A stretch of 64,000 nt of DNA from Rachycentron canadum (taxonomy: Eukaryota; Chordata; Actinopteri; Carangiformes; Rachycentridae): contig CM076651.1 in the NCBI GenBank assembly GCA_038496675.1, forward strand, positions 1 to 64,000, in the 5' to 3' direction. How positions within the stretch are numbered: position 1 is the stretch's first letter; every line of letters begins with the position of its first letter. The position numbers were made by a program, and so were the translations under genes. Below the pieces are notes generated by a model. It searched no databases and had not been told where the DNA came from. It saw nothing but the letters and a program-made list of their open reading frames with translations. Positions 1 through 13,000 of the stretch are shown here, in pieces.

Positions 1-559
1 TTATCTTTACACGTTTTAATGTGCAGAAAGTTTTTATTGTGGAGGCATCTTAATCTGTGTAGGTCCCCATCATTTTAGCTTTTATGTGCTCCAGGTCACA
101 ACACAGCTCATGCACATCACAGTGAAAAAAAAAAAAAAAAAAAATTAAATAGTGCATCCACAAGAACGAATAATTGGACATGACTGAGAAACATTTAACA
201 ATCTGCAAATAGTGTGACACTGCCAGTTGCACAGTATCAGTCTGTTGTGTTATTTAGTATTAACATGCTGCCTTTGCTGTTATTGTTGCTGTTGTCTACT
301 TATTAATGGTGTCTAGTTCAAGCTGGGTTTTGTACAGTTGTTCCTTGATTTGGACAGTAGCCAGGCTGACAGCAGCAGTCATGTTGTATACACTGCTGCT
401 AATTGTCCGTTTGATAATTTAGCACTTTAATAAGCTGCTCTGTGCCAAAAAAATAATGTAATAGGTTGTTTTTGAAAAGTTTCATTTTAAAGGCTTTATA
501 AGTCCTGTTTTTTTCTGCATTTGAGTGCAAGTGTGATGTTCTCATTTTTGTGTGTTCAG

Positions 560-693
560 ACAAGCTAGAGATGCGATACAGACTGGACAGCAGCAAAGAT
601 GCAGAAATCCTGAGGAGCAAAGTGAGGAACCTCTCCAATGGACAGCTACACAATGTTGCCATCACCAGACTGGCAGAAGCTGTCTCCATGCAG
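560..693 (+). CDS. cntnap5: cntnap5-like exon: laminin-G segment
   Basis: Acceptor ..TGTTCAG before 560 and donor CAG|GTAACA after 693. It completes a split Asp codon and then encodes KLEMRYRLDSSKD...AVSMQ, a beta-strand-rich laminin-G stretch. The exon ends in phase 0. Confidence 0.87.
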
Positions 694-3600
694 GTAACAC
701 ACGATCCCATTACTCTGCTCAGTCAGTATTAAAGCACGAGTCGGCCTCATGTTCTCAGCAGCACTTTGTCAGTCAACTTCAGCGACCAGCAGGAGAAGCA
801 ACAGGAAGACAGCAGGGACGAGCTGCAGGAATCAGATAATAAAGTCTGCGCTGCAGTCAAACCTCTCAATGCATTTTTTTTCATATGTTCAAGATAACAC
901 TTCCTCTGCTGGCACAGTTGGGATCCCCATACATTAAAGTATAACCTTGGGGCACCTGTTTCAAAGACATGATGCTTGTTTAAGCACAAGTCGGACTTCC
1001 CACGCTGATGATACACAGATGAAGCTCTCATTGACTGAATTCATGAATTATAAAGAATGAAGTATTTGTATTGCACCTTTTGCTTTGAATTATATTGTTG
1101 GTTTTTTAGGCTCGTGAAATTGATTCACGAGCAATCGTTTTCATCTTTAACATATAAGGTTCTTTGCAACATTAAAACTAACATTTTCACTTGTGTAGTT
1201 AGTTGTATGTTTTGTATGTAAGTGTTTAACCACCAGGGATTTTTCTCTCAGATTGACCAGAACACCAAAGAGGACTTCAACCTGACATCTGATGTAGAGT
1301 TCAATGGCATCCGGTCGCTGGTTCTTGGCAGAGTGCAGGGTAAGTGAGATTTTTGAAAAATTATTGAGACACTGAATCTAGTGGTGGTACTGAGACCTCA
1401 ACTCACTGCTCGCTGCACTCTCACTGCAATTTAAGAAAACACCTTCATCAATATGAGAATACACATGCTGAAAAATTATGACAACACAGATAACAGAGAG
1501 TAGACACACCTGTGGCGAACTCACCATGAAGGAGTAGTCATAACTGCAACAGCCCAGGTTCTAGTCCAACGTGCAGGCATTTGCTGCCTGTAATCCTCCC
1601 TTATCTCTCACTACCACTATTGAAATAAAAAGCCTAATAAAAAAGTAATGATTAAAAAAGTGATGAATCGGACTCAGGCACTCAGGCTTTTTAAATATTT
1701 TAACTCCAAAAGTCACAAAAAACTGAAAAACAAGTGTTTCCCAGCCAGGTTCATCACTTGTTAGTGTCTCCTGGAAACACTTCAATAGTGTGGTCAGTAT
1801 TTGCAGCGCATGTGTTGTCAAATAGATGAAGGCGTGAGGTTCAAGTGGTGTGTCCACTCAAACTTGTTAACATCGGTGTCAAATTCAAAACCAAGACGTT
1901 CTGCTGCCACCATGCACACACCGCACATCCAGTGAGTTCCTGGCCTGAGCTTCGGAGAAGATTGTAAAGTGCTGTCAGGACTGTTGGCAAAGCACCTTAA
2001 TAACACATAGCTAGCAAGCTACTTTATCAATACACTGCTGCCATCCCCAGAGCCATGCCATCAGCTGCTGTTACTGTACTTCACTTACACCAGGCTTTCA
2101 GGACTTTAAAATACAAAGCTTCTACTTGACAGCTCAGACACACTACATTAAGGGCATGGCTCATTATATACAGCACGTACTATAGCATTTACCACACAAT
2201 CTAATGTGCCAATAATACCCCTGCTGGTAACTCTGCCATCTTAGCAAAGATGTTTTCTCTGTGTGATTGTTCACAGTGTGTAAACAACAACTTCACAAAA
2301 AGGGTACTTTCACCTCTTGGGAGGTCATACAATAAAGTTTAGTCAAACATGGACAAAAATAAACCTCAAACTGCTCTGATGAAATGAAGACTGGATGATT
2401 TGGCCACTGCACCAAATGAACTTAAACTAAACCAGGGACTGTTTTCAGTCTGTGTGGTGTGACTGTTGAGCAGATCAGACGTGTAACAGACATGGCACGC
2501 TGTAATTTACTTTGTCATGACCTTGTAATGTACTTCTTGAATCGTGCCCTCAGAGACAGACTAAGAAATCGGTTGTTAATAAGATGAGAGGCTGTGGGAT
2601 GTGCTTCCTGACCCAGGTGTAGCACTGCCACTGCAAACCCACGATAAAAAGTTATACTTGTCTTCATCAGCAGGCTTTGATTGAACTAATGATATGATTT
2701 TTAGATAAAATCAGACAATTTGTACAATTTGTTCACGTGTTACATATCTACAGGGAACGTGCATATAATTGTTTCTCCACTGAGAGTCCCATTTTACTAA
2801 ACAACGCCCTCCCTCTTTGTCTCCAGACGCTGGTGAGTTGGATCCAGAGCTGGCTCGGCTCGCCTCTCTGGGTTTCACGGGCTGCCTGTCTGCTGTTCTC
2901 TTTAACTCCATCAGCCCTCTGAAAGCCGCACTGCTCCACCCAGACACCAGCCCTGTTGTTGTCACTGGCCCTCTGGCCCAGTCTGTTTGTGGCTCCACTT
3001 CAACCAACCCCTTTGCAGCAGAAACCACACATCACCAATCAGGTGAGAGGGACATTTTCATTCTCTGTCATTTTCTTCATGGGCATTGTCAACATCTGAT
3101 CTAGCACTTAGTCATTATTGTTGAAAAGCTAATTTTTACTAAAACTAGCCCATTATTCTTACTTCCTCTTGTTTAGTGGTATATCAGTGTTTAGTGGTTT
3201 TATAATATGTTATCTTAAATTGTAGACTATACATAATTAAGGCTACTGTATATTTTCTTGTTATTTTCTTTTTAAATGTCAGCCAACTGCCACTATGGAA
3301 AACATTCAAAGACACTTATTAAAGCCTGTTAATGCTGGAGAAATATGCACCATAGCTCTATTTTCATCATAGTTTATATTTACACACAAAAACAGGACAT
3401 CTCACATTCAGCCTATCAGACTCAGCTCGCAACACTTTTTTTTTTTTGTCTTGTATAATATTAAATGTGTCTCTTGTGGAAAATGCTTTTGGTAGATTGA
3501 TCATAACAATATAGCACCTAGTTTAGCTCAGCTGCTAAACTGGTTTTATGAATGCATCACCTTTCCTCCACACTCAAATCCACTCTGATGGATTAGCAAC

Positions 3601-5872
3601 CGCCTCTCAGGCAAGTTTCCTAGCTCTGCACCTTCCTTTTCACAATGGAAGACATCACATAGACGTCACAGAAAACTAAGGCACCTTCTGCTTTGGAAAA
3701 TGGTTGATAATAATATGAAATCTACAGATGCATAGGTCACGGACCATAACTTAAACAGCTTTTAACCTCCTTTTTGAATAATCAATCATATTTAATTTCT
3801 GATTTATAATGGTGGCCAGTAAGAAACAAACCCAAATCCCAGGCTTCATAATGTTTGTTCAGACAGGGTGACCCAAAAGACACTATGGACTCACACTACA
3901 GGTGTAAGGCTACTATTAAAGAACTTATTTTCCTCAGGGGGCTAAAATTAATAAATGTTATTGAGGTAATCGTCGGTGGTAGTGTGCAGCCTTCTGTGAT
4001 GGGACCTCTGGGTTCCTAATAATGTAATGACACTGTGTTAGCAGCCACTAGATAAAGCAATTGACTCAGACCAGGAAAGAGTTTCTTTTGCTGTATTTGT
4101 CTCCTGTGGTCAGTCATACAGATAATAGTGAAATGTACTGTGGTTTCCAATATGCCTCATCTGCTCTGACTGATGGTATGATCGCATATGGTTCCTGTTT
4201 CCCTCCACATTTTCTGCACTGAGCATCTCTCTGCAGTACCTCCATTTCTATTTTTCATATCACGGATGACCTCCCTGCTCCTCTCCTTTTCTCCTTTACT
4301 CTCCTCTGTTTGACTTCATTTCTTCTATTTGTTTCTCATCATTCTTTTTATTTTCCTGTGATCCTTCTGCACGTGTCCTCTTATCTTCCATGCCTATTTC
4401 CTCTGTCTCTCTGTGCTGCAGGCCAGTCTGGATCAGTGGGGACAGGTCAGCCTTTGGTTAACGCCATCAGGAGTGACTCAGCTCTAATTGGAGGTACTGT
4501 CTGCAACATGTCTCACTGTCACTGACTGCCGTTATCATCAATCATGAGACGGAAATTGTCTGTAAACCCAACAGTGAAAATGTGAGAAATAAGAGGTTAA
4601 GATAGAGTTGTCCTTCAAACAGTGTTACTGAGTACACAAAGTAAACCAACACTAATTAGAATAAAAATGACTCCATGAACAATGAGTGGCAATTTTTTAC
4701 TGGCTAAAATTGGTGCAGAGACCTTCTAATAGCTAAAACTGCCCAAGGAGCCTGGAGAAAATGAGCAGCCCGCACAGCTAATGATGGAGCAAAAGCAATC
4801 TAATGTTTTCTTGGGTCTGTTTGGCCTCTTAGAAGTTCATTTTTAAGCAGGACTTTTGTTTTACAACGTCTCTAATTTTGAATTTCATTTGAAAACAAGG
4901 CTTATAAAGTCATAGACTTTTAATTGGCTTGCTGCATCTTCAAATATCAATACAATTTAAATTAAAATCTACCACAATGTAATTCGTTCGCCCACAGCCA
5001 GATGTTATGCACCCTATCCTCTTACACACCGATCTGAGCTTGCGTCACACCCCCTGATCACTTTATACTTTAACGCCAAAAAGTGCACAACACAGTCAGC
5101 CACCCATGCTAGGAAAGCTCAAGTGTCAGAATAAACACTACTTTTGTTGTGTTATAGTCAGGGTAGTTTGAAATGCAAAATTAAATAATAATTATATCTT
5201 GATTTTAGAAATTGCAATATGAATCACAGTTTCAGTTGGCATGATCATTTTCACGAAAACATTTCGATGATGATCTTATTTATGTTGAGGCTTGTACCAA
5301 CCAAGCATGGTCCCTTTCATCTGGAGATTACAATCTCTAACACCACACTGCTTTATTTATTGACAAATTTTACCTTTATCAAGAAAAAAATGCAGCTCCT
5401 GTAAGGTGGTTATTTCATTTGGTTTTATTGTGATTTCAATAATATTTAATTTAAGAAAGAGTTATCTGTTGGTCAGTGTAAAAAAAAAAAAACAATATCA
5501 CATGTCTAAAGACATGTCAGTACGTTTTCAGTGATAGGTTTGAGTCACTGTGTTCATTCTATCATCCTGTACTCTTTTAAAGTAGACTTCCCTTACACAG
5601 ATCCAAACTGTGAGTGAGGAAACCCAATGTTCTAGTTGCTGGGCTGCCGTAACTTTTTCCATTTCTCTGTTCCAGGTGTGATAGCTGTGGTGATCTTCGT
5701 GACTGTGTCTGCATTAGCTGTAATCACCCGATTCCTCTACAGGAGGAAAGGGATGTGTCAGAGTCGGGAAATAAAAACGGTGACGCCTGAAGACAGCCCG
5801 GAGCTGCAGTTCAGCAGCCAGAGCAGCTCGTGCAACGGTCCGAGCGAGAGCCAGAGGGAATATTTTATTTAG
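560..5872 (+). CDS. cntnap5: Contactin-associated protein (Caspr family, CNTNAP5-like), last five coding exons; 5' part outside window
   Basis: Exons at 560-693, 1252-1339, 2827-3042, 4422-4493 and 5676-5872 join in phase (705 nt after the split first codon, 234 residues plus TAG). The product is the C-terminal end of a Caspr/Neurexin IV neuronal adhesion receptor: part of the last laminin-G domain, ending in the usual GFTGCLSAV...C pair, a short extracellular linker (NAIRSDSALIGG), one transmembrane helix (VIAVVIFVTVSALAV) and a cytoplasmic tail of about 45 residues. The tail starts with the basic RFLYRRKGM segment, where Caspr proteins bind protein 4.1, and ends in EYFI. The linker and the REYFI end fit CNTNAP5 better than CNTNAP2, whose tail ends differently as I recall it. 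Which teleost copy (a or b) this is cannot be told. All introns are GT-AG. The family assignment is firm and the paralogue is likely. Confidence 0.88.
1252..1339 (+). CDS. cntnap5: cntnap5-like exon: laminin-G segment
   Basis: Acceptor TTTTCTCTCAG, donor G|GTAAGT. It encodes IDQNTKEDFNLTSDVEFNG followed by IRSLVLGRVQ and the first base of the next codon. The text matches the conserved EDFNLTSDVEFN run of Caspr laminin-G domains. Confidence 0.88.
2827..3042 (+). CDS. cntnap5: cntnap5-like exon: end of the last laminin-G domain
   Basis: Acceptor TTTGTCTCCAG, donor CAG|GTGAGA. It encodes DAGELDPELARL...GFTGCLSAVLFNSISPLKAAL...GPLAQSVCGS. The two cysteines form the conserved C-terminal laminin-G disulfide. 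A Ser/Thr/Pro-rich spacer (STSTNPFAAETTHHQS) follows. The exon is phase 1 at both ends. Confidence 0.9.
4422..4493 (+). CDS. cntnap5: cntnap5-like exon: juxtamembrane extracellular linker
   Basis: A 72-nt phase 1-1 exon between CTGTGCTGCAG and GAG|GTACTG. It encodes QSGSVGTGQPLVNAIRSDSA then LIG, the conserved linker just outside the membrane in Caspr proteins. Removing it would keep the frame. Confidence 0.88.
5676..5872 (+). CDS. cntnap5: cntnap5-like last coding exon: transmembrane helix and tail
   Basis: Acceptor TCTGTTCCAG. It encodes the transmembrane helix VIAVVIFVTVSALAVITRF, the basic stop-transfer segment LYRRKGM and an acidic/Ser-rich tail ending SQREYFI-TAG. The hydrophobic C-terminal residue could fit a PDZ domain; that is inferred from the ending alone. 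Confidence 0.92.
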
Positions 5873-6151
5873 GCAGAAGTTTGACCTGCTGCTGACCTGA
5901 TGGTGTTGGAGCTGAGGAGACAGAGACAGTGACAGAAATGCCTTGTCGAGCCTCAGTGCTTTACACTAAAAACTGAGCCCGAGCAACAAAGGCTCAACAA
6001 GACAGGTGGATACAAACAGAATGACACACTCATGTTCTGTCATCTTTGGTTTTGTTTTTGTTTCTGTGGTTGTATTTTTGTAAAGACTGTACATATATGC
6101 ACAAAACAAAGTGTTGACTTTATAATTTGTGGATACTGTCAGTAGAATAAA
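5873..6151 (+). other. cntnap5: 3'UTR of the cntnap5-like gene, with AATAAA
   Basis: Non-coding sequence after the stop, with an AATAAA hexamer at 6146-6151 preceded by TGTA-rich sequence (around 6080-6095) typical of a poly(A) region. The cleavage site is probably near 6170, just before the AATC microsatellite. Confidence 0.7.
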
Positions 6152-6190
6152 TGTAAATATCTGATGTAAATCTCAAAATGAATGACTTTA

Positions 6191-6191
6191 T

Positions 6192-6227
<36 letters not shown>

Positions 6228-6228
6228 G
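6191..6228. repeat. (AATC)n microsatellite
   Basis: About nine copies of ATCA/AATC in tandem just past the poly(A) region of the upstream gene. Confidence 0.95.
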
Positions 6229-6229
6229 T

Positions 6230-7652
6230 CTTTTTTCTGTTCTGTTGAGATGTTTCAAATTCAAAGTGAGCAGTTGTATTTTTATTGGGAGCCGGTGTGG
6301 ACGTGAAAACAGCTGTTTTGTTTGGGATGATTTCATTGCATTTACTGACATGGATGATAAATGTTTGCCGTTCTTAGTGAGTGCAACAAATATTCACGTC
6401 AGCTGTTCAGAAGCTAATAGTGGGATTCATTTTCCAGTTTCTTTCTTTCTGTTTTGTTTTTTTCTTTGCCAGCAGTTGAATTAAATGCAGGAAATGTAAA
6501 TGTATGTATTCACATTGAACATTTCTCACTTTCTATGACAATTCTTAGCTTTTATTTATTACCTTTATATCCACTGCTTGATTTTTGGTTTTGGTAGTGA
6601 GATATTTCTGCCATTTGGTTCCCACACTTGTTCAAACAAAAACATTGTATATTTTATAAACACATGTCTTTGTCTGAACAGTCAGAGCAGTAGAACAAGT
6701 TGGAAATTGCAGGGAAAAATAATTTTGTATCAGCTGATGGAAAACCTGATACAGAAAGTGGCCAAATCCAAAAAGAGGAACTGGATAAAAATAAGTCATG
6801 AAATCCTTGTAGTGGTGCAGTGTGTTCTGGTGAAGCCACAGACTGAGGACACCATTTGCTGAACTTTGTTTTGAAGAGTCAGTTTCATGTTTTGGGGGTC
6901 AGAGGGTTGGTTTATCTTCTGTCACATGTCTTCCATGAACTGTGACAACACAATGATCTTTATAGTACAGGAGATTTACTGTAATGTCAACAAGCTTGAG
7001 TCATCTGCTGTTAATTTGTACAGCTATTTTAGTAACAAACACATTTCTGTTCAGTGAAAATTAAATGATCTTTTCTCTGGAGCTGTAACATCTTTTCTTT
7101 CTTCTTCTTTGAAATTAAAATCATGCATCAACTACTTTGTTCTGTTATACAGTTTTTTTTTTTTTTTTTAAATCAATGGTTCCATCAGCTTTCATTGTAA
7201 AAGGAGAAAAACTGTCTTTTGAAATGGTGCAAAGAAGAATTGAATTAATGACCACAAAATTTTCAGTTCAGTCAATGATACCTTTTAGTTCATGCAGAAA
7301 GCAACAGCATTTGAGGTTTAGAAACCTAATGTCTGAATCAATTATTTCTGTTACATGAAGCTGAAACAACAAATTTAATTACCATACATTTACATCTGCG
7401 AATGTTTGGCAGTTTCAAAGTTGCTGGTGGATAGTTCTTTTCTTCACCGCGTGGCATTTCTGATGGATATTAATATGCATCTGTCTGCAGAGGGGAGATA
7501 ACTTCTCCGTCTGCTGCTTTGTGAAGCATTCAGGTGCTGGAGATGTCAAGCTAATTCCTGTCAAAAGGCCCACCTAGCCTCTTTCCAAGCTGAAAGTATA
7601 ACACAAAGACACACAGCTTTGATATTTGATGGGCCATCCACCCCCTTTATGT

Positions 7653-7685
<33 letters not shown>

Positions 7686-8340
7686 CACCACTCTGATGAT
7701 CCAGATGACAGGGTGGTTGTCAGCAGGTATTATTTACAGAGAGGGATGCATCCGTGCATTTAATAACACCTCATTAGGAAGAACGACAAGAGGGCTTGTT
7801 GTAACGACACGTGCTGCAGCGTCGAGAGAGGAAAACAATTCAGATCATAAGTCAAGATCATCCTCACTTCACTTATCTGAATCGAAGACAATTATGAGTA
7901 TTATGTTCGCCCAACAAAAGCTGTATTATGTGACAGTGTGCCACCATAAATTATATTATTAAGGTTAGATTATAATGGAAAAAGTGATGCCAAAAATGTG
8001 AGCTCCATTTGGTTTGAGAAATTGTTCTCATTATCAGGCAATGAAACAGGTGCACACATATTCTGAGGCACAGAGGTGAAAACAGGCCCCACTGCTACAG
8101 GGTTAGAGTGAGAGTCATGTTTACATTTAATTAGAACCAACAAATTGAGACGGTTTTAATTTGCATAAAGCCAGTTTGTGTTTGATCAGGGCTAAAATCT
8201 AGTCTATACATTACTACTAAATATATGTTTTTTAACCTTAACGCATGACTCAGTCATAAATCTATGATGACACTGATTGCAATACATAAATCCATGTACA
8301 TATACTGCTTATCTAAGTTCAGGTCACATTGGCAGCAACT
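6230..8340. other. Intergenic, no gene seen
   Basis: Only short chance ORFs occur here. The part around 7440-7570 is less AT-rich and contains ATTAATATGCAT, a POU/homeodomain-type word at about 7468-7479. That is too little to call an enhancer. Confidence 0.5.
7652..7689. repeat. (CA)n microsatellite
   Basis: Alternating CA for about 38 bases with one CG interruption near 7678. Confidence 0.95.
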
Positions 8341-8344
8341 AAGC

Positions 8345-8612
8345 TAAATTCCAACCATCCCTCTCCCCAGCAATGTTCCCAGGCTGGATGAGATATATAA
8401 TCTCTCCATTGTTTTCTAGGTCTAACCTAAGGCCTACTACCAGTTGGACGTGCCTGGAAGAGCTCCAGTGGAAGGTGTCCAGCAGACATCCTAACCAAAT
8501 GCCTGAACCACCTCAACTTGCAGCTCTACTCCAGGCTTCCTGTGGATGTCAGAGCTTCTTACACTATCTCTGAGCTCAGCTGCCCCATTAGGAAACCCAC
8601 TTTAGCTGCTCA
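8345..8612. repeat. Interspersed fish repeat (LINE-tail-like fragment)
   Basis: Phrases such as GGACGTGCCTGGAAGAGCTC, CATCCTAACCAAATGCCTGA and CTCAGCTGCCCCATTAGGAA match, from memory, a diverged segment that recurs in many teleost genomes and is usually ascribed to a non-LTR element. The short frame at 8373-8573 is a by-product of it. The family name cannot be confirmed here. Confidence 0.6.
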
Positions 8613-9719
8613 GGACCAGGAAGTAGGAACTCAATAATTCATTGATTCCAGTACATACGTCCTTATGTTGCTTCATAGCACATGTCCAATTGCAAAAGGC
8701 TTAAAATGCAGAAAATTGTGTATCTGAACTTGTACTTTGTGGCTTGTACAAAAAAAAAAATTGTGAGAAATCTAACAGTGGCTGACAACTTTATCTTGGT
8801 GTAAATCACTTGTTTTCATCAAGCAGGGCTTAAGTATTAGTAGAGCAAGGTTTAACATTCATTTTTGTGTGTGCATGTGATCAAGCTACAGTGAGACCAG
8901 TAATTAATGGTGTCAAGTTAGAGGAATAAGACTGACACAGTGCATCAGTATCTGGGTGTAGTTAGGTCTGTATGAGAGAGTGACTCAGTTTGAAAAACTT
9001 TTGGGCACAGGTCGGTCTCAGGACTGAATAAGTTAGGCTGGGTGAGGGATGGATGGGGTGGGGAATTTAAAAACTCTGCTGAATTGAAGATTTAAGATTT
9101 CAATTTACTCCAAGGTCACAACAGAATAGCACTTGAGCCAAGCACAGAGGGCTAGGAAGCACTTTGGCTGTGACCTTTTTGTGAAAACAAAGTATAAATT
9201 TGCCCTGCTAATGCACAGACATGTTCTGGTTAAATAAAGGTTTAAAAAAGGGCATTTAGAGGCCAACAAAATACCAAAAGTTCACTCTTTCCTTTAAAAA
9301 GTTTGTGGACGTTCGCACCATGGAGCCTTTGAGCAAACCAGGACTGAGTTTCACATTGTATTCAGTCAGTGCTTGCAGTGAAGCTTCAGCACTAAAGAGA
9401 AGCTGTGCATCTAATGAAGATGTGATGAATGTTAAGGTTGTTTGTTTTTTAAAATCCGGTCAAAAGTTGGATTTAATGTATAATAAGTGGAGGGTTGAAG
9501 GAGGCCAAGGATGGCAGGGCACATGCAGGCTGATGAGTGGAGGAGATGTGGAGACCTGACTGTATGGTGGAGAACTTGAGAATGAGCTGAGGTATTATGG
9601 GTGGAGGAGCTGACACTGGAACCCAGGGAATCACAAAATTGCTCTCTGGGAGACCAGAGAAACTTCAGGAAAAAAGTAATCTTCTGTGATGTTGTGATCT
9701 CCTACAAACACTATATGGT

Positions 9720-10035
9720 CTGAACAATTAGCAGCCGCCTGCTATCTGATTAAAGATCTGATTAAAGCCACCAAAAGATCATAAACAACAGCACAGACCT
9801 CTGGCTCTGTATCGCCTGTGCATCCATCATAATCACACAGGCAAATGCATCCAGAATATGAATGGGATACTTATCGATGTTGAAAGACTTTTCAGCTGCC
9901 GGCTGTGTCACAATCAAGATTCTGCTGCCCCCGGTCAGCGCCGTTAAAAAGCCCCGCTGACAGCGTGTAGGCCGCCTCTGTTTGCTCACTGACAGCGCAG
10001 TTGTCAGGGGTCAGCGGCGCATGGGCCACAGATTG
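9720..10035. promoter_or_regulatory. Candidate conserved non-coding element
   Basis: A GC-richer block in an AT-rich gene-poor stretch, with no supportable ORF. It holds a tandem 12-mer ATCTGATTAAAG at 9744-9755 and 9756-9767 (homeodomain-type GATTAA), GCAAATGCAT (POU-type), and several GTCAGCGCC/GACAGCGC words. Function is inferred only from composition and motifs. Confidence 0.3.
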
Positions 10036-13000
10036 GACAAACTCCCGCAGAGTCAAATTTAGCTCATGACAACTTTTTTTTCATTTTGTTTGGCTGCTGG
10101 TGTCAACAGGAAAAGTCACAGTGGCAGTGAAACTCACCACATGACACCAGAATCACAGGAACAGTTGCTACTTCTCACAGTTTTAGCTGTCATCACTGAA
10201 GACTTTTTTTTTTTATACAACTTTACTCCAAGCAAGTGAGTCACACTGTGATAGTTAACCTCCTACCCCGTGCCAGAGAGAACAGCTTGGCTGTCAGCCC
10301 TGGCTCCCTCCCCCATTTCCTCCATTTCACATTTTCCATGGTGTGATGGCAGCACAGCAGTGGTGGGAAAAATCATATGCCCAGGTTCCCACTGACACCT
10401 GATCTAAATAATGACATCAGTATCATGTTGCCACATAAAGGTACTTTGCATTTTAACAAACTGTGATAAACACCAACTTTTCCTCAGATTAAAGCAGCTT
10501 TTTGTAGGTTTTGCTATTTCTACAAAGCCAGTGTTAGCATCATCAGCTGTTCACTTAACAGTCAAGAAATATTGAATTCAGCATCAAACTTCATTCCTTC
10601 ATTCACTAAGAGCTGTCTCCAGAGGTGGATAATATTAACTCTTGTCCTTGTTCTTCTACTCAGAGAGTGTTTTATAACATATTCTCCCTCCTCTGTACTT
10701 CTTCCACCAAATATTACATTCAGTAGCAAAGACAACTTTCAAATAGCTCCTTGAAAAAAAATATAATACATTTTGCAGTTGCAACCCAGTCCAGAAAATA
10801 CACGCACATGTCACCTTAAAGTAATCTGAAAGATTTGGTGACAAAATAACCCAGTCATTTAGTTTTTTTTTCTTCTTCTTCTTCCCAGCTGCCAAACATG
10901 GTTTTTCACCAGTAAGTGGTTGAGGTGATTGTGGTTTGACAGTAGCAGGCATTGTCATCTGCAGTGAGTCACTATTGGAAAGTGACATGGCTGGCTGGAA
11001 TGGGGAAGGGCAAAACACTACAACAAGCCTACTCTCCCCCACAGACACGTCCTGTTTCTTACCTCACTTGCTGCATATCTGCACATCTACATGAACAGTT
11101 GCACCCTCTAAAGTGCTTCTTTTGTTTTCTCTCAGAAGGTGGGGTATATTGAAATATAACTGCACTGCAAGCATTTAGTTAAGGGTTATGTGTGTCCTGT
11201 TTTTCTTCCACACTGTTTTTATTTCACATGATGTTTTTACTGAGTGGCCCTGCTGAAACAACTGGTTTAAATGGTCCCACACTGCCACAAGTCTACTGGG
11301 AGTATTTATGAGGTTAATGCAGTTTTACAGACAAAATTAGATGCTCAGCTGCCTGTAAGTCCTAAATTGAGATAATACTGAGGCAGTCTGATGAAGAATA
11401 AACACACCAAGATCTGCAATGCCATAATAACAATTCTAGAGCACAACCATTAATCACAGACTCTCTGAAGATGAGACCGAGTCCATCTCTTTGTGCTTAA
11501 AGACTTTTTTGTTTTCATCTATTAAGTGGATTTGCAGTCTCTCAAAGGCCATGTTAAAATTATATTTTCTTACAAACATTCTCACTACATTAAATTGTAG
11601 TTTTTGGCATTACAAGTAATTTTAAAGAGTTGAAGTGCTTTGGATAGTTTTTTTTATGAAAAGTATAATTCATGAGGAGTTTTATGCAATTACTTCTCAA
11701 TGAAATAAACCTGGTGGTTGAGTTAGGATTCATAATTTGTGGTGTTATGCTTGATTAGGTAGATTAGGCCAGTGTCACACAACATACACAAAACTTGAGG
11801 GAAAAAAAAATAATTGTAAATCCATAGTGAATTATCTGGATCTGCCTCAAAATGTAATGACCCTTGCACCATCCCGCCACCAAGTTCATTGCAAACCCCA
11901 CTGAAAAATAAACATACATGGATAAAAACATGACATCCTAACACAAAAAAAATCTAAGTGGTGGCTTTTCTCAGGGACCCAAACCCTCACCCTCGACACC
12001 TGAGGTTGCCTTATAGACTTACAAACATAATTAGGTTCAATCAGGGAGACATTTGACTCACCTGCCTCAGGGGACACACCTGGCCCCGATTGTGGCTTTG
12101 CCTACCTTACTGCTTTGCATAACAACTAAACTTCCACGACTTTGCTGTGATTAGGAGAAATGAATGAGAAAGAATTAATAACTAAGGCATTTTTGTGTTG
12201 TTCAACAAAGCAGTGATGGGGGTGGGGGGGTGTTCATGAACCTGAAATCATGAATACATAGTGATAAGTGGATTAAAGCAGAGGTCATCCTCAGTCCTCT
12301 AACATAACATGTTATTGCACAGACTGGCTCATGTTAATGAGAACGAAGAACTGTAATCACTTGTGCATGGCACATGTTCGCTCAGACTTTATCTAATTCA
12401 GTTTTAACTGCTTTATATAATTTCATCTGTAATGCTTCACAGCACAAAATGGCTGTTATATGTTTGATAGGGTTGAACAGGTTGCTCATCAAATGTTTGG
12501 ACTCAGTGAATCTGTTCTTTGCCAGTTTTTTTTTTTTTTAAGGCTCCAGTACTAAAGTCGTGTGGGAGGAGATCACCTCTGATCTGAAAGCTGTTGTAAA
12601 ACTACATGAAGAAGACATAGTTTATTTTGATTTATATCTATTCATTCAGGAAAATAACAGAAAAGATTATTTATTGATCCCTGTTATATAAAATGTATTT
12701 CAAAGCTTGGTTGCAAAGATCAAACCAAACAGATTTCGTGCATAATGTACCTCTTCTTCTGTGTAGGATGATTTACACAACAGCATCAGACTGACATGTA
12801 AGGGAGCCCATATATTTCCCTACATTATTGAACCCTGAAAGTGTATTTAAAGATGCAAAATCACTTTTAAGAGACATAGCAGGATGTTAAGATGTGTTCA
12901 TGTCAAGTCCAGACCTGAACAATGGAGCACTCTGCCAGAGGACAATGTATGAACCCAGTAAGGAAAAATGAATTAAAGATGGAACTAGGTTAAAAAATGT

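Larger units (their letters stand above)
694..5675 (+). other. Introns of the cntnap5-like gene
   Basis: Four introns: 694-1251, 1340-2826, 3043-4421 and 4494-5675. No coding exon or RNA gene is visible inside them. The 1560-2010 part of the second intron carries short open frames on the minus strand that look like decayed repeat rather than gene. Bases 1-559 are the end of the preceding intron and hold only a 20-base A run at about 124-143. Confidence 0.7.

Noticed and set aside
1561..2006. Two minus-strand frames inside a cntnap5-like intron
   Set aside because: Possibly decayed repeat. They do not join and lack a family match, and they oppose the transcribed strand of the host gene.
10656..11048. 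130-codon minus-strand frame
   Set aside because: Contains a run of lysines from a TTC/T-rich tract. No family signature, and stops in neighbouring frames are random.
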